Shown one piece after another: positions 63,295 through 64,000 of a stretch of DNA of 64,000 bases. Position 1 is the stretch's first letter. Every line of letters begins with the position of its first letter. Position numbers and translations under genes: made by a program. Below the pieces are notes generated by a model that did no database searches, was not told the origin of the DNA, and saw only the letters and a program-made list of their open reading frames with translations. Source of the DNA: Flavobacterium chilense (GTDB lineage Bacteria; Bacteroidota; Bacteroidia; Flavobacteriales; Flavobacteriaceae); contig NZ_LSYT01000001.1 of assembly GCF_001602525.1 (NCBI RefSeq), positions 620,001 to 684,000 on the forward strand, given 5' to 3'.

Positions 63295-64000
63295 ATGAAA
63301 ACAATACTAAATCGCATCTTAATTTTAATAATTGTACAGACAAGCTGCAATACTTTTGCACAAAATGATCACTTTGTACAAAATGGCGTAATCGAATTTG
63401 AGAAAAAATCGAATATGTATGCTTTGATTGCAAAAAAAATAAAAGGAGAAACTGATAGTTATTATCAGGCTGCTTTTGAAAGTTATAAAAAAAACAATTC
63501 ACAATTTAAAACTACAAAAAGCATTCTCAGTTTTTCAAAAAACAAGAGTTTATACAAATGGGAAGAAACAAATCAATCAGCAAGCAACAGTTGGATTGCT
63601 GACGATGCAATGGCTAATTTAAAAAATGTTATCGCCACAGATCTGGATACCCAAACCAGTATTACCCAAAAAAATGTTTATGACGATTTATACTTAGTTA
63701 AAGACAGCTTGCGTAAAATTGACTGGAAAATTACCGATGAAACAAGAGATATTGCAGGTTATGAATGTCGCAGAGCAAATGCTATAGTTCTCGATTCTGT
63801 TTATGTTGTTGCCTATTATACTATTCAAATTCCATTTTCAGGTGGCCCAGAATCTTTTACAGGATTACCAGGAACAATTTTAGGATTGGCCCTGCCACAT
63901 GAAAACATGACATGGTTTGCCACAAAAGTTACTGAAATTCCAGTATCCGAAAAAGATCTAGCTCCTCCTGCAAAAGGTAAGCCTACTGACAATAAAGAGC
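63295..64000 (+). CDS. GLPGLI family protein (3' end outside window)
   Basis: 235 codons in the window. Signal peptide (ends FAQ near 24), then a domain with WKITDETRDIAGYECRRA and the name motif variant GLPGTILGL (Gly-Leu-Pro-Gly at about residue 195). Found widely in Bacteroidetes next to large TonB-type barrels; function unknown, probably secreted. Cut by the right edge. Confidence 0.9.
   Translation, partial: MKTILNRILILIIVQTSCNTFAQNDHFVQNGVIEFEKKSNMYALIAKKIKGETDSYYQAAFESYKKNNSQFKTTKSILSFSKNKSLYKWEETNQSASNSWIADDAMANLKNVIATDLDTQTSITQKNVYDDLYLVKDSLRKIDWKITDETRDIAGYECRRANAIVLDSVYVVAYYTIQIPFSGGPESFTGLPGTILGLALPHENMTWFATKVTEIPVSEKDLAPPAKGKPTDNKE

Overview
The window looks like a chromosome segment of a Flavobacterium-type member of the Bacteroidetes. 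Most of it is AT-rich, promoters match the Bacteroidetes consensus (TTTG about 19 bp ahead of TAnnTTTG), and the families are typical of that phylum: a GLPGLI protein, a TonB-type carboxypeptidase-regulatory/beta-barrel protein, DUF4266/DUF3570, Rcp1-like receivers and a CheB-CheR-kinase hybrid. No rRNA, tRNA, CRISPR array or intact transposase was seen.

Layout. 1-2.3 kb: the N-terminal part of an NRPS-like adenylation/carrier/reductase protein (runs off the left edge). 3-4.7 kb: a secreted sulfatase. 5-16 kb: a visibly GC-richer stretch with small hypothetical genes, a receiver, a KAS III enzyme, a cold-shock protein, a PAS histidine kinase, a PIG-L deacetylase/glycosyltransferase/glycoside hydrolase operon, and a lipoprotein/aldehyde dehydrogenase/BON operon. 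17-26 kb: a nonsense-interrupted barrel protein, an Mla/MCE lipid-transport operon, an SDR, a frameshifted Dps-like gene, YceI, a porin-like protein, a Lys-rich basic protein and an L,D-transpeptidase. 26-28 kb: a two-component system made of a FixL-like PAS kinase and a receiver-CRP/FNR fusion regulator. 28-47 kb: stress genes (four more triple-BON proteins, a GSP17M-like protein, a universal stress protein, a P-type ATPase, a phosphoglycerate mutase), a CheB-CheR-kinase hybrid with a receiver, and small envelope proteins. 47-57 kb: repeats, a deleted CzcA-type efflux locus, a VIT transporter, a thioredoxin/ApbE/DUF4266/DUF3570 flavinylation-type operon and an alginate-export-like porin. 57-64 kb: an XRE regulator, a CHAT-type protease candidate, a large TonB-type barrel protein and a GLPGLI protein (runs off the right edge).

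The strongest discovery candidate is a regulatory architecture. Eleven intergenic regions between 11 and 47 kb carry two CRP/FNR-like boxes (roughly RTGnY-N4-RTCAY) exactly 22 bp apart, and the proximal box ends exactly 22 bp (21 in one case) before a -7 element that mostly reads [C/G]AnnTTTG instead of TAnnTTTG. These regions drive the BON operons, the Dps-like gene, the Lys-rich protein, a pseudo-receiver, phosphoglycerate mutase, the PIG-L operon and others. The receiver-CRP fusion at 25947-26999 has an FNR-type ExxSR recognition helix that fits the boxes and lies in the middle of the set. I infer a local, two-component-controlled FNR-like stress or low-oxygen regulon.

A second candidate is a family of four roughly 160-170 nt repeats (about 2.6, 47.9, 54.9 and 56.9 kb). 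Each is preceded by a -7-like element and ends in a terminator hairpin; one copy has a completely different but equally good terminator, which suggests independently transcribed small RNAs. A third repeat family (six units) has a hairpin whose stem covaries between copies.
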